Assembly (NCBI GenBank): GCA_907164885.2 | Contig: OU015490.1 | Coordinates: 223,360,554-223,424,553 of the forward strand | Source of the DNA: Dolomedes plantarius | Lineage: Eukaryota; Arthropoda; Arachnida; Araneae; Dolomedidae | Reading direction: 5' to 3' | DNA: 64,000 nucleotides | In this document: positions 43,249 through 54,229 of the stretch, one piece after another | How the letters are laid out: every line of letters begins with the position of its first letter | Numbering within the stretch: the first letter of the stretch is position 1 | The notes under the pieces: model-generated | What the model was told of the DNA's origin: nothing | Databases searched by the model: none | What the model saw: the letters and a program-made list of their open reading frames with translations, nothing else | Made by a program: the position numbers and the translations under genes

Positions 43249-44545
43249 CAGAGGCTGTTCGCACATTTTTTAGACTATTTTGGTTAGCGGTAATAAAAAA
43301 TAGTTTGCTGCAAAAGAAATAATTGCAATTATACTATGTTTTTAAAAGTCAAAATTATCGTCTGCGGCTTGAAAGTATTGTTCTATTCAAAATGGCGTTT
43401 TTAACAAAGCAGTGGTTCGAAGGCTACATTTATGCTCTTTCCGAAGAGAAATATGCATACTCCGTTATCCAAAAACGATGTGAGAGTCATGGTTTTGTGA
43501 TATCTAAAGCGTCGATAGGTAATATCGTCAACAAGAAAGGAAAAAAACGTCAAATTGGAGCCACAAGTGGGACAAAAATTCCAAACAAGTATCCAAGGAA
43601 AAAACGGACATCTTCGACTATTGCAAAGGTACGTTGTTTAATGTTAAAAGAAAACCCCCCTAGTCAAAGGACAGTTGCAAAATCATTAAAATGCTCGGTG
43701 TCCACTGTAAACAAAATGATAAACGTTGATTTAAATCTTAAGAAAGCGAAAAAACGCAATGTGCATCGTCTTCTTCCAAATCATATCGCTGAACGCAGGA
43801 CACGATGCAGAATTCTATATGAGAAACACTTATCGAAAGAAAAATGGAAAACAATTGTCACAATAGATGAATCATGGGTGTATTTAAATGATTGCAACAA
43901 AAAAAGAGCCATTTATTATCATAAAAGGGTAGAAAAAAAATTTAAGTACATGGTTCAAAGAATCGAAAGAAAGTTTTTCTAAGGGATTCATGATTGTTGC
44001 TGTTTTTTTCTTATAATGGCAAGTTAAAAATAAAGAGAGTGAAAAAAATTTCAAGATTAACTCCAAATACTGTCAGGAACATATTTTATCGCCAATTTTT
44101 CTGAATGAAATACCATCGCTTTACCCACAGTGCCATCAATCTGTGAGACTCCATCAGGACTAAGCTAGCAGTCACACATCAAAATCCACTCTAAATTTCC
44201 TAAAAGAAATGGAACAAAAAACTAGTATCAAGGCCATACCCTTCACTGATATCCCTACTAAATCTCCCGATGTATCACCTATGGATTTTTGTGCTTTCGG
44301 ACTTTTAAAATCTGCATTATCCAAACGTCGCCCCAAAACCTTACAGGACTCTGGAAAGCTGTTCAGGAGGAATGGGATAGAATACCTCTTCTGACACTTC
44401 AAAAGGCATTATTATCCTGGAAATTGCGGTGTCGAAAGACAGTTCAGAATAAGGGATGTCAAATAGAACATTTAAAACACAAGAATTTTATCTAATTTAG
44501 TTTTGTGAATACAATATACATCGTCTAAAAAATGTGTGAACAGCC

Positions 44546-44549
<4 letters not shown>
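43249..44549 (+). mobile_element. Mariner-type element, full length
   Basis: The 1,301-bp element has terminal inverted repeats: left CAGAGGCTGTTCGCACATTT and right the reverse complement of CAGAGGCTGTTCACACATTT. TA flanks both sides. It lies head to head with a truncated copy 180 bp to the left. The gene runs on the plus strand. Confidence 0.9.
43392..44495 (+). pseudogene. Mariner-type transposase, broken
   Basis: From the ATG at 43,392 the frame reads MAFLTKQWFEGYIYALSEEK, contains a helix-turn-helix (SQRTVAKSLKCSVSTVNKM) and the first catalytic Asp in TIVTIDESWVYL. It shifts register near 43,935 and meets a stop at 43,982. The middle region to 44,180 is decayed, including the second Asp block (ASSHTSKST remains). 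The last part is open again with PTKSPDVSPMDFCAFG and ends at 44,495. The acidic triad is of the DDD (mariner or maT) type. Confidence 0.85.
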
Positions 44550-44636
<87 letters not shown>

Positions 44637-44985
44637 CCCCCTTAATAGCCGTTCTTACAAAGGGGGTATGAAATTTCCTGATCTAAAGAGGGAATCGCAA
44701 AAAAGGGCCCCGTAAGCTAAAGGTTGTTGTATGCTATCCTGGTGTTTGTTACCTGTACCTTTTAATAAATTAATAAAATCGGCATTGTGGTAAATATTTA
44801 TTTGAACTCAACTCTCACATGTTCTTGATATACATTCCACTTCTTTCACAAGAAATTTCATATTTAGTAAATTGAAAAAACTTAAATTGTAACAAGGATA
44901 CTTAAGTTTCTAATCTCATTCCCAAAGGCGCTGCAAACTTAAACAGGTTGGGAATCCCTGGTCTTTAGAATAAAACTTCAGCATA
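44550..44985 (-). repeat. TA tract, recurrent repeat and hAT-like end
   Basis: An 86-bp TA tract (44,550-44,635) is followed by a block (44,640-44,730, GGGGGTATGAAATTTCC, AAGGGCCCCGTAAGCTAAAG) that is the inverted copy of 10,318-10,406. Then comes a 230-bp block ending GGTTGGGAATCCCTGG that resembles 53,085-53,300 and has the look of a hAT terminus. Confidence 0.5.
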
Positions 44986-45429
44986 GAACACTGACTCTCT
45001 GATTGGCTTTTCAAAATGGCATCAAAGCGGAAAAGCAAAATGATGATTTTTATTAGTTACTTTTTAAGTTTATATTATCAAATTCAATTGTTTTTAAATT
45101 ATCAAACAGCTAAGTACAAATTAATGCTTTTCTGTGATAAAGATTCAATGTAAAACATTCAGAAAAGTAAGATAAAGACAGATTTTTTATCAAAAATAGC
45201 ACTCTCCATTGTCCAGTTCAAATGCAAATTATTTTTGCTTTACGGAAGAATCTAGTTGCTTGTATATTTCGCCACTACTGTAACGCCAACGGCCCATGCC
45301 CTATCAAATTAAAATTTTAAGTACCCTTGACTTCAGAGTAATTCTAAGTTAATCGGACAGGTACGTCATAAGACGTCATCAAATAGACAAATTCCGTCAA
45401 ACAGCATACAACGAAGAAAATAAGTCCAA

Positions 45430-46330
45430 GTCCAGTTTAGTTTTTACAAGTGGAGTACCTTGGTCGTGACGATTTTATCTCCTGTACGCAAGTTATATGT
45501 TATGAAAGTGCGAGTGCTCAGAAGTTAAAATTTAATAAAAAGAGATTTTAAAAATATTAAGGTAAAAATTACGCAAAGAGGAAAAAAATTATAACTGTAA
45601 AGTTAAATTATTACTGTAAAGTTAAATTGAAGAGAAGAAATGAGAACTTTTAAGGTAAATAAAAGCAATTTGTTTAATTACGTGACATCAAATCATAAGT
45701 GATGCGACTAGTTTGAGTCTAACGACTGTGTGGGTTGCACAGCAACGATGAGGTTTTAACCATGTTGCTGGATCTGCGCCCAGGGTTGCGACTGTTCCCT
45801 CTCAAATTGACCATTTCCAATTTAGGCCAGGTCGTCTCCTATCTGGGATTTGTAATGATGCCGTCTTTCCTTACTTAATTTTTTGAGTCAGTGCCAGTAA
45901 TTTGACTCAATCTTAACCTAGGTCACTAAGTCTTCGTGTTCTCGCTCGCAGCCAATAATTATGTGCAGTCGTTTCGTTTGGGCTTTCTCTTTTGCCACCT
46001 TCTTTAACTACTTATGTCTTGAAGGTTGGTGTGTTCGAGTGTCCTCAGGCAGAGCTAACTAGTCTTCTAAATTAAGTTTATTTAATTTTTCTTGCAAATC
46101 CGTCTGTTCTGCTTGGAGCCCGACTGGGACGCTGGTTCTTTGGAGTGTGTCTTGTCGGTGGTGTGTGTGGGACCTGGTCTGGGTCGCACGTGGAGTGGTT
46201 GCCTGCTGTGGGTCTATCCGCACCATCAGGATTAACCCAGTGGGGCTTCGGCCAGGTCGGGCCTGATGTATGCTTTTTGGGAGTCTAACGATTGTACAGC
46301 AGGGGTAACATTGTGGCATTAATATGTTGT
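45430..46330. repeat. Fragment related to the gypsy 1 LTR region
   Basis: The stretch 45,440-45,560 (GTGGAGTACCTTGG, TTTTATCTCCTGTACGCAAG, GTGCTCAGAAGTTAAAA) resembles 10,790-10,880 in the left LTR of gypsy element 1 at roughly 70% by eye. The following 750 bp is GC-richer and has only short frames. I infer a decayed LTR or element fragment; its limits are not defined. Confidence 0.35.
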
Positions 46331-46559
46331 TTCCAATCCCCTTGGTGCAGGCCTTCCTACACCAAGTCCAAAGGACCTAGGTCCTCAAACCTTAGGTCCT
46401 TGGCGAAGGGTAGTAAGCAGCTTCACTTTAAGGTGAGGTACCACTAGGGATGAAGTATGGCTTGACCTCGAAGAAAATTGGTCCCGTAATTTTGAACCGA
46501 GTCAAGTGACGAGACCGGAACACTTGGCCCCGCACGAAGAAAGTAAGTATATTTTAATA

Positions 46560-48780
46560 ACGTGTCATATTTTATTACATAGTTATTCTCTACCCTGTCC
46601 TCGTAAAGTTTCCACAAGAACAATGTAAGTTGTAACAGTGCCAAAGAAGGCTAAAATTAGATTCTTGTTAATAGACATTCCTAGTACCGTCATGCTTGCT
46701 TCTTTATCTGTGTTTAGAATAAAGAGCAGGTGACTGAGATCCGATCCGAAAGGGTCTTTTGGGAGGTACTTTGCTTCATCGGCTATTTCATGCACTAAGC
46801 TGGACACTCCACTCGCAGCGAAACAGATAATTATTGTGCTTGCTACATTGTTTGCAGCTGCCAAATATATACTTATGCGGGTGAGACTATCAGCAGATCG
46901 TATACCGTGGATAAAATGATTGAACACGTAATACATACCAGCAGTGTTGTATAAAAAGACAAACGTTACCGGAATTGACAACTTAAGGTCAACTTTTAAA
47001 ATAATTTTCTTAATTGAATTAAAGGTTTCCAAAAGGAGTTGATAGTCTGGTCTGTAGCTAGAAGTCATGGTAGCCTTATAAGATCGCAGAATAGATATAA
47101 GATGCAAGCAAATGGTGACATAAAATACGCAGAAAGAATTCACGGGCATGTGGAGTGTAAATATAGAGAAACAGTTATACAGGAGACATATTAGTTTCGC
47201 TGAAGAAGTTTCATATCCAAAGAATATATCACAAGCATGGCTACTCCTTAGCTTGTTATAGAAGAGGAAAGTATAAATCAATAGATTCAGTAATATCCAG
47301 AAAAATATTTTTCTGTCAAAGGTATTGGATTTCGGAGATTTCAAAACAGATAAATGACTTTTCATGTTTAATAGATCCCAAAATTTTAGTGTCAACACGC
47401 ATCTAAAAATAGTAGTTACTGTCAATGAGAAAATCGTCGCTACATATCCCTCGTCATACAAATTTTGGGTTGTAGCCACTGTAAACAATGTGTTTATTAT
47501 GTGTATTAGGGATACGAGAAAACTTATCATACTCATTAGATGAAAGGTAATATTTTGTCTGTTTAAGCGAAAGCCAGGTATGTTATACACTAAGCTCAGA
47601 CAGAATAAAATGTGGAATAATTTATTAAGAATTTCCATCGATCTCGATAAAAATTTCTGTAAACAAGCTTATAAATCTTTATCGGATGTTTACGACGTTT
47701 ATACTTTTAGCTAACGATTTCTTGATAGCTTACCATTCTTCTTGATTTTCTTATACTTGAAAATAATACAGTCGATTTCAATAAAAGGATTTTAATATCC
47801 TGCTAGTTTAACGTTTTCAGTAAATTTATTTTATAATGTGCATATTCTAAATTTTATGATGTGTAATTTTATAACCTGTCTTTCCTCGAAAGATATATTA
47901 AAACAGTTTTTTATAATTATTAAATTTTTTAAGCAAAGTTTTCAAAATCCGTGAAGTCTCTGTATTTGCTTCACTGATTGGCGTCGTTAAACCTCTTTAT
48001 TGCTGAAACATGTACAATAACATGTATTGTGGTATAATCTACCTCAATCCAGCATAATCTTCAATTTCCTTTTGAAACGATCAAGTTCACCATGAAACAG
48101 TTTTTTAATGGTTTTATTCGTGCATCAAAAACTTGAATTACTTGAATTAATGTAAATTAAAATCCTGTAAACTGAAAGCATCATATCAATGGATTTCGGA
48201 ATCAGACGGTTCCACCTGTATTTTTAACAACTCGGTGGAATGGATTTAACAATTTCCAGACTTTGTATATTGGAACCGTATTTCAAAATATCTTCAATGC
48301 ATCAAATACACCATTTCAAAAAGGTTTGTAATATTCAAAGTTTCTTTTTTCCTTTGCGTCGAGTTGTGTGTTTCTATCAAATTGCCAACTTCAAATGAAG
48401 AAATTTCCTACGAGCACACTACAATCAATACGTTTTCTACCACTTAGTAAATTACATTATTTCGGACACAATTTAAAGTGATCAATATTTTTCTAATACA
48501 ATAAATTTGTTTCTGAAGTCCCGTGAAATCAATAAAGGAAGTAAACATCAAATTAAAAAGAATTTTTAAAGACATTTTTGACACATGACAGAGGAAAAAC
48601 CTGCGTATGAAAGATCACTTTTATATATTTTCACGTCCAAATGTATATTATAATTTTTTTTAATTTTATTCATCCATTAATTTCCTTTTGAGTTGTTAAA
48701 AAAACAGTTTTCCATTCTACAAATGACTAGCAAACTACAGTTACTATGCGCGGGATTATGTTCTACCCCTTAGGAAAGCA
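46560..48780 (-). repeat. Segmental duplication, copy 2
   Basis: This is the counterpart of 23,330-25,620, carrying the second receptor gene and about 1.1 kb of its 5' flank. It matches in blocks up to near 48,780 (TTACTATGCGCGGGATTATGT against TTACTATGCGCGTGATTATG at 25.5 kb). Confidence 0.7.
46583..47638 (-). CDS. Gustatory-receptor-like protein 2 (7tm_7 type)
   Basis: A 351-residue multi-pass membrane protein starts MEILNKLFHILFCLSLVYNI. It is about 70-75% identical by eye to the product at 23,349-24,431 and has the same hydrophobic segments and the C-terminal MTVLGMSINKNLILAFFGT stretch with TTYIVLV. The region SSYRPDYQLLLETFNSIKKI is identical between the two, suggesting constraint on the intracellular part. 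The frame is uninterrupted. TTGTTTACAG 18 nt upstream of the ATG mirrors the acceptor-like site of the paralogue. Ligand and expression cannot be inferred. Confidence 0.75.
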   Translation of the reverse strand: MEILNKLFHILFCLSLVYNIPGFRLNRQNITFHLMSMISFLVSLIHIINTLFTVATTQNLYDEGYVATIFSLTVTTIFRCVLTLKFWDLLNMKSHLSVLKSPKSNTFDRKIFFWILLNLLIYTFLFYNKLRSSHACDIFFGYETSSAKLICLLYNCFSIFTLHMPVNSFCVFYVTICLHLISILRSYKATMTSSYRPDYQLLLETFNSIKKIILKVDLKLSIPVTFVFLYNTAGMYYVFNHFIHGIRSADSLTRISIYLAAANNVASTIIICFAASGVSSLVHEIADEAKYLPKDPFGSDLSHLLFILNTDKEASMTVLGMSINKNLILAFFGTVTTYIVLVETLRGQGRE

Positions 48781-48933
48781 AAAAATATATTTTTTTGCTT
48801 TTCGGGTAGTCTTTCAGATAGTCTCTTCTAACGAAACCACCGTGGGTTATTAACGTAGGATTACTTATCGTTGCTTACCTCTTTTGTATGTACATATATG
48901 TATGTATGTGTTATGTATATATGTATCTATATA

Positions 48934-50247
48934 CACTCATGGACAAAAAAATTAGCGCACCACGAAGGAGTAGTCAAAATGAAACGAAATTTTACATACG
49001 TAATGACTACTTTGATATAAGTAAATGATAAGAAAATCAAAGAAAAAGGATAATTTATTTCAGAGAAAAAGGCAAAAGAACGAAGAGTTAATACTCCGTT
49101 GGACCCCCTCTAGCGCGAATGCACGATGCGATACGATCGGGCATTGAGTCATACAAGTTCTGTATGATTTCTTGAGACATTTCGTTCCATATTTGCTGTA
49201 ACCTTGCCTCTAGTTCGTTCAAACTCGTGGGATGCCCAACTCGTCATCCCAAATGATCCCAGATATGCTCGATTGGAGACAATTCTGGGGATCGGGCAGG
49301 CCAAGGAAGGGTAGTAACATTGCGGAGACGGTCTTGTGACACCCTTGCAGTATGAGGCCGAGCATTGTCTTGTTGAAAAATGGCTCCTGGGAGCCGTTGC
49401 ATGAGTGGCAACACATGTGGTTGCAGGATTTCATGAACATACCGCTGGGCTGTCATGGTGCCACGGAACAATACTAGGGGTGACCGTGTATTGTAGGCAA
49501 TGGCACCCCATACCATCACACCAGCTGTGGGAGCGATGTGTCGCTGTACAGCAAAGGCAGGATTGAAGCGTTCACCACGGGCTCTCCCCACACGTACACG
49601 ATTGTCATCACTGCCGAGATTGAATCTGGATTCGTCGCTAAAGACGACCTGGTTCCATTCCGCTGCAGTCCAGTTTCCTCGTGCGCGGCAAAACTCCAAA
49701 CGGAGGCGTCGATGGGTGGGCGTCGAGGGCAGCACACGTAATGGGCGCCGCGATACCCACTGTCCTTCAGCCAGGCGCCTTCGTATGGTTCGAGAAGACA
49801 CAGAGGCCCCTAGTGAAGGTGCTACCTGTGCCTGGATGGCGGCCGATGAAGCAGTTGGCTGTACGCGTGCATTTCTTACGATGTGGCGGTCTTCTCGACG
49901 ACTGGTCTGTCGAGGGCGTCCTGAGCCTGGTCTTCGTGTACATGACATCTCTCGGGTCCACTGGTCCCAACACCTCCTCACAACACAATCAGAGCGGCCT
50001 AATTGACGAGCTACTCGCCTAGCTGACCACCCAGCTTCCATCATCCCGACGATTCTCCCCCTCTCAAACTGCGACAACTGCTTATATTGTCTTCGAACAC
50101 GGCGTAATGGCATGTCTATCTCAGCTCTTGCTTTGTAAATGATTCAGCACACTCAAACAAGCTTTGGTTACCTGTTTTATACTCCACAGAGTACGATGTT
50201 CAACGCCCTCTACCGGCTATACGTAAGGCGCAATCACGCTGCATTTC
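48934..50247 (-). mobile_element. Tc1/mariner element, copy 2 (right end missing)
   Basis: It starts with the same terminal repeat as the 6,746 element (CACTCATGGACAAAAAAATT) after TA and is about 95% identical to it. It ends at GCTGCATTTC (50,247), about 115 bp before the expected right terminus. It therefore cannot be mobilised by two-ended excision. Confidence 0.9.
49100..50113 (-). pseudogene. Tc1/mariner transposase, copy 2, one nonsense codon
   Basis: From the ATG at 50,113 the frame runs 289 codons with helix-turn-helix (ARRVARQLGRSDCVVRRCW), GRPRQTSRREDR linker, DESRFNLGSDD, QQDNARPHTARV and SPELSPIEHIWDHLG. It stops at a TGA where copy 1 has CGA, a typical CpG transition. The remaining C-terminal codons stay readable to the position of the GVQRS-like end near 49,100. 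The triad is intact here, unlike in copy 1. Confidence 0.9.
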
Positions 50248-50460
50248 AAGCCGAATTTCAAGATGATTGGATAATATTTGGAGGTTGGACACTTTGATCA
50301 GTTTTGTAAAAGTAGACAAAAAATACGATTTTTCAATGTTAGTTACTGTTATTGGGAAAACTAGAAATCACAAACTTAAAATAGAATTAAAACTAGACAG
50401 TAATATTAATAGATAGTATGATAGGCAAATAATGTGTTACATTAATCAACATTATCCTAA

Positions 50461-51276
50461 CTTTATCAACTATTACTAACCGTATCTCCAGCTATCCTTT
50501 ACCGAGCTCGGGTGATCAATAGAAGTATATGGCAAAGAAAATCATTCTTTAAAAATCCTTTTCATTTGGGTTTGCATTGGGATAGTAAACTGTTGCCCTC
50601 AGTTGACCATGGGAGTGTCAAAACATTGGAAGAAAGAGTTGTAATTCTAGTGACTGGCAAAGATTTTGAGCATTTGCTTGGCATACCTGTTGCCCTGAAA
50701 TGCACTGGTGAACAAATGGCTGAAGTAGCTATTCGGGAATTGGACCGATCTGGACTACGTGACAATATCATCGGTATTTCTTTTAATACTACAGCATCTA
50801 ATACAGGACTGATCGAAGGGGCATGTACCAGAATTGAAAGGGAATTCGGACGAACGTTGTTGTGGTTGGCTTGTCGTCATCACACCTGGGAACTAATATT
50901 GAAAGGAGTGTTTGAGGAATGTTGTGCTATACCATCAAGTGGTCTTCACATTCAGATTTATCGCAAGTTCCAAAGTCTGTGGGCTTCACTTGATAAGCAG
51001 TCATATACGACAATGCTGGATGAAGAAAGTCCCGTTCAAGGCTTTCTAGAAGAACAACGAGTGAAAGTGGTTAACCACATCCAAAATGTCCTAAAAGACG
51101 GAAGTCATCCAAGAGATGACTACAAAGAGGTATTACAACTCTCACTCCTGAACCTAGTATGTTGGTCTAAAAATGACTTCAGTTTCAGGATCCCAGAGGC
51201 TCTGCATCAAGCAAGGTGGATGGCTAAGGCAAAATATGCACTTAAAATATATACTTCTAATATAATAAGATTATAG
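50461..51276 (+). pseudogene. Unassigned transposase-like protein, both ends missing
   Basis: An open frame of about 270 codons has no ATG near its start; the first stop upstream is at 50,458. Recognisable stretches are FHLGLHWDSKLLP, EERVVILVTGKDFEHLLGIP, ISFNTTASNTGLIEGACTRI, TLLWLACRHHTWELIL and PEALHQARWMAKAKYALKI. I have the impression of a family found as multicopy uncharacterised proteins in arthropods and cnidarians, suggesting a transposase with an RNase H-like fold, but I cannot name the superfamily. It is cut on the left by mariner copy 2 debris and on the right by the Tc1 element. Confidence 0.55.
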
Positions 51277-51299
51277 ACTTCTGTAAAGTGTGGTTCCTG

Positions 51300-52578
51300 C
51301 CAAAATCAGTACCCAGATTAGCCGCCATTGTTGGAGATCACCGCTGCCACACGCCTCGGCATTGATTCAAAGAGACTTTGGATGAGTTCTTGGGGTACAG
51401 CAGACCAAGCAGCTTCCACATGTTGCCAAAGTTGATCTGCTGTGGCAGCTGGGGATGGAATCTGGATCAATCGTAGAGCAACCATGGACCACATGTTTTC
51501 TATCGACGAAAGATGCGGAGAGCGAGGCGGCCAGGGAAGCAATTCAATCTGGCGATTGATGAACAACCGTTGGACAATGCGTGCCACGTGTGGTCGCGCA
51601 TTAACCTGTTGAAATATGGCTGTGGGCAAGCCCTGACGGTAAGGAAGGACAACTGGCTCCAACACCTCGGAGATGTAGCGCTGGCTGTTTAAAGTACCGG
51701 CAATGCGTACTAGAGGTGTGCGAGAGTGATATCCAATACCGCCCCATACCATAATACCCGGTGCAGGACCAGTGTGGCGGTGCATAACGCAGCTGTTCAG
51801 CATCCTCTCTTCACGGTGTCTCCAGACTCGAATGCGACCATCGTGGTGTTGCAGACAGAAGCGTGACTCGTCAGTAAAGACAATTTCATTCCATTCTGCC
51901 GTCCACATCCTTCTGTCATCGCACCATTGGCGGCGGAGATGTCTGTGGTTCTGCGTCAAGGGTAGACAAAGCAATGGACGTCTTGCGGACAGACCACTCT
52001 GCTGTAAACGGCGTCGAATGGTACGCGAAGACACTGGATGATGCGTTACAGACTGCATGTGCTGTGCTATGGTTCGTGATGTGACTGAGCGATCCGCCAC
52101 TGCCATGCGCACAATTTGCCTGTCATCACGTGAAGTGGTGCGCTGAGGTGAATGCGATCGAACACGCCGGTCCGTCGTACCCTCCTGCATCCAACGATCA
52201 CATATCCGCATTACAGTTGTTTGGTTTCGTCCAACACGACTACCGATTTCCCTGAAAGATAATCCACAATCTCGGTAGGCCACTATCCTTCCTCTGTCGA
52301 TCTCGGATACTTGATCAAAAGATGATCGCTGTTTTCGACGAGGCATAATTGATCGTTTTTTTGAAAAAACCACAATAAAAACACAATTGCCGAACTTGAA
52401 ATCATCGAAATCTCCAAGCCTTAAATAGCGCTTTGAAGTGGCGCCACAGGCGCGCGTGATGTGCGTCTGCCCTGAAATTCTAATCATTTGCATATCTCAC
52501 ATCCGCTAATGCATGTTGTAAATTTCATGTTATTTGCATGTTTCCTTCAGGGTGTTGCATTTACAGTGGCCAGCAGTG
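51300..52578 (-). mobile_element. Tc1 element with one recognisable terminus
   Basis: The right end at 52,578 is the reverse complement of CACTGCTGGCCACTGTAAAT and is followed by TA. It is related to the terminus of the element at 60,591 (CACTGCTGGCCAATAAAATT). No matching left terminus is seen beyond the stop codon, so the left end is truncated or lost. Confidence 0.75.
51318..52346 (-). CDS. Tc1-type transposase, full frame, active site altered
   Basis: From the ATG at 52,346 a 342-residue transposase is uninterrupted, the normal Tc1 length. It has a helix-turn-helix (FREIGSRVGRNQTTVMRICD), a second DNA-binding helix set (HPVSSRTIRRRLQQ), the catalytic TDESRF block and the SIENMW block with Glu. 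The second catalytic Asp is replaced by Val (IFQQVNARPH), so catalysis should be lost despite the open frame. An upstream in-frame extension to 52,493 lacks similarity and the internal MPRRK start is preferred. Confidence 0.85.
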   Translation of the reverse strand: MPRRKQRSSFDQVSEIDRGRIVAYRDCGLSFREIGSRVGRNQTTVMRICDRWMQEGTTDRRVRSHSPQRTTSRDDRQIVRMAVADRSVTSRTIAQHMQSVTHHPVSSRTIRRRLQQSGLSARRPLLCLPLTQNHRHLRRQWCDDRRMWTAEWNEIVFTDESRFCLQHHDGRIRVWRHREERMLNSCVMHRHTGPAPGIMVWGGIGYHSRTPLVRIAGTLNSQRYISEVLEPVVLPYRQGLPTAIFQQVNARPHVARIVQRLFINRQIELLPWPPRSPHLSSIENMWSMVALRLIQIPSPAATADQLWQHVEAAWSAVPQELIQSLFESMPRRVAAVISNNGG

Positions 52579-52829
52579 TACCTACATCTGTTAGGTCTGA
52601 TATCAAACATTTGTGCTCTAAGCATCAATCAAAAATCTCACATATAAAACAAACTCTCTTAACGTAGGATTACGTTCCTCCGTAACGGTCCTCCGGAAAG
52701 GAAAATTTCAGACGCTAAAGCCATCCGTCCCTCCGTCCTCGCAAGTTATAATTTTGGCAGCGCGCCAAACCCAGAGTGTATCGCTTGGACAACAGAAAAG
52801 TACCAAAATGTGTCAAAATTTTGACACAC

Positions 52830-52831
52830 AC

Positions 52832-52901
<70 letters not shown>

Positions 52902-53005
52902 CATGCATACATATATACATACAAAAGAGGTAAGCAACTATAAGTAATCCGACGTTAATAACCCGCGGAAATTTCGTTAGAAGAGACTACCTGATTTTTT
53001 TTTTT
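52830..53005. repeat. (TA)n tract and inverted copy of the 48.8-kb repeat
   Basis: TA-rich sequence (52,830-52,915) is followed by a 90-bp block (AAAGAGGTAAGCAACTATAA, GACGTTAATAACCCGCGG, GAAGAGACTACCTGA). That block is the inverted copy of 48,808-48,905, which also borders a TA/TG-rich tract. Confidence 0.75.
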
Positions 53006-53084
53006 TTAGCGATTTCCTTTGAAGCCCCTTAGTATATTTTTCTACTGAATCCCATAGCTATTTTTGAAACTATCTTAACATATG

Positions 53085-53300
53085 CTATTCTGGTGTTCGT
53101 TACTTATATCTTTCAATAAAATCAGCAATGAAGCAAATATTTATTTGAACTTAAATTTAACATGCACCTGATATACATTCCAATTTGATTGAATATTTAA
53201 AAACTTGAAAATCAAAAAATCTAGCAAAGGTTGCGCAAAGTTCTAATCTTATTCACAAAGGTGTCGGAAACGTAAAAAAAGTTTCGGAATCCCTGGACTA
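53085..53300. repeat. hAT-like end, relative of 44,745-44,975
   Basis: The block from TGCTATTCTGGTGTTCGTTA to TTTCGGAATCCCTGG aligns along its length with 44,745-44,975 (TGCTATCCTGGTGTTTGTTA to GGTTGGGAATCCCTGG). It is probably the same decayed non-autonomous element. Confidence 0.5.
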
Positions 53301-53624
53301 TATCATAACGTTATAAACCTGTGGTTACCAACCGAAAGATATGTGTATCCCTGAAGTCATATCCCTGTGCGTTTTATAGCGTATGCAATCGGAATTTCAT
53401 AAATGACATATCAACAGAGATTAAATGTGTCCTGTGATCTGCAATGTAATAACAATGAATTTATCAATGGATTGTCTTAAACTTTTTGGTTTTGAATATA
53501 AAATTAAATGAACCGTTTGTTCATTTTTGTATGTGGAGGAACGAGAAATCATTGTGTGTGGCAAATTTCATTGACCCGTTTACCAACAGTTTGTATGTAT
53601 ATTCAAAAGATAAAATTGGAATGA

Positions 53625-53705
53625 TCTTGTGGTTGGTTAGGACGCTCGATTCGAAGTCCATAGAAGATGGGTTTGATTCCGCTCCTGACAGGTGATTGGT
53701 ACAGT
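53625..53705 (+). repeat. tRNA-like block
   Basis: GTGGTTGGTTAGGACGC (A-box-like) is followed 30 bp later by GGGTTTGATTCCGC (B-box-like). The spacing fits a tRNA-derived promoter, but no closed acceptor stem is seen, so a SINE or tRNA pseudogene is preferred over a functional tRNA. Confidence 0.4.
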
Positions 53706-53800
53706 GGCGCAAAACAGTCAACAGAACATTGAGTTATTTTTTATTTACTAAATCTTGAAATTATACTCCAAGAATGAAGTACATGGGTAAAACTACACAT

Positions 53801-54046
53801 CGCTCACTCCTTTCAACAACGTCATATCTCAAAAAACGTGATTTTTCAGGAGAGTGATTTTAAAGTTTAAAAGTAGAATAAAATGTATTAAAAATAAATA
53901 TTAATTGTGCTCTGTAGCAGCTAAATATTGAGCGGTGAGATATGACGATTTTGCAGGGATATACTACTCTTTCAGGGCATTCTGAAAACAGGCATATCTA
54001 AAAATCGCCGATTTTTGAGATATGACGTTGTTGAAAGGAGTGAGCG
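53801..54046. mobile_element. Foldback MITE, 246 bp
   Basis: The two ends form an inverted repeat of about 45 bp with few mismatches: CGCTCACTCCTTTCAACAAC then GTCATATCTCAAAAA at the left, and its reverse complement ending GGAGTGAGCG at 54,046. A partial third copy of the GAGATATGACG word lies inside (53,938). No coding capacity. The target duplication was not determined. Confidence 0.75.
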
Positions 54047-54229
54047 AAAGGGGGGAGTGCTTTTGAAGCCTTCCCGAGACCTCTACTACTAATAAATAAT
54101 TAACGAGCAAAGTTGTAGGGAGCGGGGCAGTTGCTAGAATTCCCTCTGTGCCCTCGTACAAATACTATGGTAAGGACTGTAGTGGAAGGCATGGAATATA
54201 CTTTTAAGGAAACATGCGACTTAAAAGTA

